This document shows, in pieces, positions 61,374 to 64,000 of a DNA stretch of 64,000 nt. The position numbers and the translations under genes were made by a program. This stretch comes from Candidatus Krumholzibacteriota bacterium (GTDB taxonomy: Bacteria > Krumholzibacteriota > Krumholzibacteriia > JAJRXK01). The stretch spans positions 1 to 64,000 of the forward strand of contig JAJDAC010000016.1 of assembly GCA_029262065.1 (NCBI GenBank), read 5' to 3'. The first letter of the stretch is position 1; the number at the start of each line of letters is the position of its first letter. The notes beneath the pieces were generated by a model. It had not been told where the DNA came from. It worked only from the letters and a program-made list of their open reading frames with translations, and did not search any database.

Positions 61374-61766
61374 GTGATCAGCTGGATTCCACATGAACTG
61401 TTGCCCGTGCTCGGAGCGCTGTTGTTCGTATTGGGTCTGGGTACGTTGATCGTCACCGCGGTTTCGGTACTGCGTGGTCAAAGAGTCGTCGAGCACTGGG
61501 ACGGCGTGGACATCACGATCGATGACCTGGTGCCGGCCGTGCAGCCGCCCGTGATCGAAGAGGTATTTGCCCGGGGAGAACTCGGGGAGCTGGCCCAGGG
61601 ACTCGACGCGCTCGAGGCCCGCCTGGGATCCATGCGACGTGGAGTGCAGACCCTCATGCACGGACGCCGTTCGCCTGTGAGAGCCGTACCACCGCGCGTG
61701 GACATGGTGGCGGCAGGCATGTTGGGAGAGAGGGAATCGTTGCGGCAGGTGCTCCGACGCACCTGA
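61374..61766 (+). CDS. Single-pass membrane protein of unknown function
   Basis: A 130-residue protein with one N-terminal TM helix (about residues 9-33, LPVLGALLFVLGLGTLIVTAVSVL) and a cytoplasmic-type helical tail with Leu/Glu/Arg heptads (GELGELAQGLDALEARLGSM). GTG start. It sits between fliA's small neighbour and two HDOD genes. No homologue is recognised; a motor or polar-organiser role is possible but only positional. Confidence 0.65.
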   Translation: MISWIPHELLPVLGALLFVLGLGTLIVTAVSVLRGQRVVEHWDGVDITIDDLVPAVQPPVIEEVFARGELGELAQGLDALEARLGSMRRGVQTLMHGRRSPVRAVPPRVDMVAAGMLGERESLRQVLRRT

Positions 61767-61806
61767 CCGCAGGCTTTCGACACAGGCCATATCTGGGAGC
61801 AATACG

Positions 61807-62661
61807 TTGGCTGTCGACTCGAGCGAACTCAAGGATATCATTCTCAACGCCAAGGATCTGCCGGCCATGCCCCACGTGGCCAGCAAGGTGCTGGAATTGG
61901 CCGGGAATCCGGACACCACCGCGGCCAAGCTGCAGCAGGTGATCGCGGATGACCAGGCCATGGCCGCTCGCATCCTGAAGATCGCCAATTCGGCGCTGTA
62001 CGGGTGCAGTCGGAAGATCAAGACGCTCACCGACGCGATCGTGATGCTGGGGTTCAACACCATCCGCAGTCTCGTCGTCACCAGTGCGGCGCGGAACATG
62101 TACATCAAGAGTGGCAAGACAATGGGTCTCAAGGAGCGCCTGCTGTGGGAGCACTCCATTGGTTGCGCCATCGCCTGCCGGATCCTTGTCTCCGTGCGTC
62201 ACCCGCAACTGGCGGAGGAAGCCTTCCTGGCGGGTTTGATGCACGACATCGGCAAGCTGGTTCTCAATCAGTACGCATCCGACGTCTTTGATGAGATCGT
62301 GCAGGATGTATATAACGAAGGCCGGGGGTTCATCGAGGTTGAGCGTGAGCTGTTGGGCTTCGATCATACCGAGGTGGGCTTCATGCTCGTGAACAAGTGG
62401 AAGCTGTCATCCCAGTTGGAAGAAGCAATCCGTTTCCACCACAGCGAAGAAGAATTCAACGAGAACCGCCTGGTGCTTTGCTACCTCGATCTGGGCAACA
62501 ATCTTTGCAAGAAGCAGGGAATTGGATTCATCGAGGATCCCGACATCGACCTGGTTTCTTTGAAGAGCAACGAGGTCCTGGGATTCAACGAGGGAGAGTT
62601 CGAGGCCTTGACCGAGCAGCTGAGCAAGACCCTGGAATCGGAGATGGAGATCTTTGTCTGA
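61807..62661 (+). CDS. HDOD-domain protein (first)
   Basis: A 284-residue HDOD protein: DLPAMPHVASKVLELAGNPDTTAAKLQQVIADDQAMAARILKIANSALYG is the family signature, followed by AIVMLGFNTIRSLVV, and MHDIGKLVLNQYA keeps an HD-like pair. HDOD proteins lack known enzyme activity and act as regulatory scaffolds in motility, c-di-GMP and stress networks. TTG start 7 bases after GGGAG. It overlaps the next gene by 8 bases. Confidence 0.9.
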   Translation: MAVDSSELKDIILNAKDLPAMPHVASKVLELAGNPDTTAAKLQQVIADDQAMAARILKIANSALYGCSRKIKTLTDAIVMLGFNTIRSLVVTSAARNMYIKSGKTMGLKERLLWEHSIGCAIACRILVSVRHPQLAEEAFLAGLMHDIGKLVLNQYASDVFDEIVQDVYNEGRGFIEVERELLGFDHTEVGFMLVNKWKLSSQLEEAIRFHHSEEEFNENRLVLCYLDLGNNLCKKQGIGFIEDPDIDLVSLKSNEVLGFNEGEFEALTEQLSKTLESEMEIFV

Positions 62662-63541
62662 TCTCGCCCCATCACCGGTTGCCGTGGACGGCGACGCTCT
62701 CGAGGAGATTCTCGAGGGCTTCCACGACATTCCGACCATACCCGAGGTATTGGTGCGGATATGGCAGATCGTCGACGACCCCAAGTCCAGCGCAAGCGAC
62801 CTCGAGGAGGTCGTGCGTCTGGAACCACCGTTGGCGGCAAAGGTTCTTCGCCTCGCCAACAGTCCTTACTTTGGCGGCCGGGGTCGCATCGCCGACGTTC
62901 GGATGGCTATTACCACGCTGGGTTTCGAGACACTGCGTAACCTGGCGGTGTGTTTGAGTGTGGCCAGCGGATTGGCGGGGCGTCAGCCCACCGAATCCCG
63001 CCTCGATACGCGTCAACTCTGGCAGCATTGCGTGGCCACCGGCGTGGTTGCGCGTGCCTTGGCGAAGGAGCGCGGTCTGGATCGGCCGGACGAAGCGTTC
63101 ACGGCCGGACTACTGCACGACATCGGAAAGTTCGTGATCGGCATGGGCCGACCGGACGCCTACGGCGAGGTGGCCCGCTTGGTGGTTGACGAGGGCCTCG
63201 ATCCCCGGGCCGCCGAAGTTGCGGTTCTGGGTTTCGACCATGCCATCGTCGGCATGGCCTTCGCCGCGCGTTGGAATTTTCCACCGCGCCTGCAGGCCGT
63301 ACTTTGTCACCACCACGACACCGGCCGCGACGACCTTGACGATGTGTTCCACGCGGTGGTACTGGCCAACCGGATTACCTACGCCCTGGACGACTACGCG
63401 ATTATACCCGGTTGCCCGGGACACGGCCCCGACGACGCGCACTTCGAAGCTTTCAAGATGGAACCGGCTTGGTTGGACGAGCACTCCGACGAATTGCGCA
63501 GTGAGATCGACGAAGCGCACGAGTTCATGAACCTGGTGTGA
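62654..63541 (+). CDS. HDOD-domain protein (second)
   Basis: A 295-residue HDOD protein related to its neighbour: FHDIPTIPEVLVRIWQIVDDPKSSASDLEEVVRLEPPLAAKVLRLANSPYFG, MAITTLGFETLRNLAV, AGLLHDIGKFVIG and the closing AVLCHHHDTG. It is probably a tandem duplicate, translationally coupled (TTG start within the first gene's end). A CheY-like gene follows 7 bases after its stop. Confidence 0.9.
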   Translation: MSDLAPSPVAVDGDALEEILEGFHDIPTIPEVLVRIWQIVDDPKSSASDLEEVVRLEPPLAAKVLRLANSPYFGGRGRIADVRMAITTLGFETLRNLAVCLSVASGLAGRQPTESRLDTRQLWQHCVATGVVARALAKERGLDRPDEAFTAGLLHDIGKFVIGMGRPDAYGEVARLVVDEGLDPRAAEVAVLGFDHAIVGMAFAARWNFPPRLQAVLCHHHDTGRDDLDDVFHAVVLANRITYALDDYAIIPGCPGHGPDDAHFEAFKMEPAWLDEHSDELRSEIDEAHEFMNLV

Positions 63542-63548
63542 GGCAGCG

Positions 63549-63950
63549 ATGACGAAGACTCCCGAAATACTCGCCGTGCGCGCCGTCATTGCCGATGACG
63601 AAGCGTTCATTCGTCAGGTCTTGCTGAAGATGCTCGAGCGTTTGGATGTCGACGTCGTGGGCGTGGCTGAGAACGGTCGGGAGGCCGTGGAGTTGTTCCA
63701 GCAGCATCGCCCCGACCTGGTCATACTGGATATTGCCATGCCCGAAATGGATGGCCTGGACGCCGTGCGGCGCATCATGGAAATCGATCCCGAAGCCAGG
63801 GTGCTGATGTGCACCAGCTTTTCCAGCAAGCAATATGTGGTCGAAGCCGTGAAGTTGGGGGCGAAGGGGTACTTGAACAAACCGTTCGACCTGAACAAGA
63901 TTCGCGAGAAGATCAGCAAGATCTGTAGCGTGGGACACGTATCTCCCTGA
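63549..63950 (+). CDS. CheY-like single-domain response regulator
   Basis: A 133-residue receiver: acidic pair in AVIADDEAFIRQVLLKM, phospho-Asp61 in VILDIAMPEMDG, Thr/Ser in LMCTSF and Lys in YLNKPFD. There is no output domain. It may be the CheY that binds the FliM N-terminal peptide, or a partner of the two HDOD proteins with which it is co-transcribed. No cheA/W/R/B is in the window, so the kinase is unknown. Confidence 0.9.
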   Translation: MTKTPEILAVRAVIADDEAFIRQVLLKMLERLDVDVVGVAENGREAVELFQQHRPDLVILDIAMPEMDGLDAVRRIMEIDPEARVLMCTSFSSKQYVVEAVKLGAKGYLNKPFDLNKIREKISKICSVGHVSP

Positions 63951-64000
63951 GCGAGCCCCTTGACATGGTTGCGAGCCGCCGCGACCATCCGAATCATGGC

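Overview
The window is a GC-rich, densely packed stretch of a diderm (Gram-negative type) motile bacterium. FlgI and FlgH (P- and L-rings) show that an outer membrane is present. The phylum cannot be fixed from the sequence. The FliW/CsrA pair, FlbD, sigma-54-type flagellar control, a GlmU-like fusion of the kind common in FCB-group bacteria, and a 31-residue COX24/mS38-type ribosomal peptide would fit a deep-branching FCB-like or deltaproteobacterial-like lineage. That placement is inference.

Region 1 (1-5.85 kb) is housekeeping: the 3'-truncated fbp (class I fructose-1,6-bisphosphatase) behind a membrane-anchored protein of unknown function, a 15/16 match to the ParB-binding site parS in the divergent gap, a small lipoprotein, tRNA-Leu(CAA) and tRNA-Ala(GGC), a GlmU-like nucleotidyltransferase/hexapeptide-repeat protein and a pterin-binding methyltransferase-like protein. 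Region 2 (6.1-9.6 kb) is a compact bacterial microcompartment operon: hexamer, pentamer, CoA-acylating-type aldehyde dehydrogenase with an encapsulation-type N-terminus, tandem-domain trimer and two more pentamers. No signature enzyme for the compartment is present in the window. Region 3 (9.6-12.9 kb) has an HU/IHF protein, the mS38-like peptide, RNase R and a PilZ protein.

Region 4 (12.9-64 kb) is almost entirely flagellar: a kinase; flgF-G-A-H-I-J-N-K-L-fliW-csrA; the convergent fliC-flaG-fliD-fliS-fliT; a GNAT/glycosyltransferase pair; flgM; two kinase/NtrC-type regulator pairs; flgBC-fliEFGHIJ; motE-like-fliK-flgD-flgE-flbD-motAB-fliLMNO; fliPQR-flhBAF-fliA; two unknown small genes; two HDOD genes and a CheY-like receiver.

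The regulatory logic can be read from DNA. Sigma-54 (-24/-12) sites precede flgF, the TPR-gene/flgB operon, motE-fliK and fliP, with weaker ones before flgM and fliA. A sigma-28 site precedes flagellin, and the flagellin leader carries a stem-loop with an ATGGA loop plus an AAGGAGGA ribosome site, the layout expected for CsrA repression relieved by FliW. Unusual points are the FlhF P-loop with Arg instead of Lys, no FlhG in the usual place, a cysteine-free FlgH, an enlarged FlgL, and GAFTDA/GAFTNA loops in the two sigma-54 activators.
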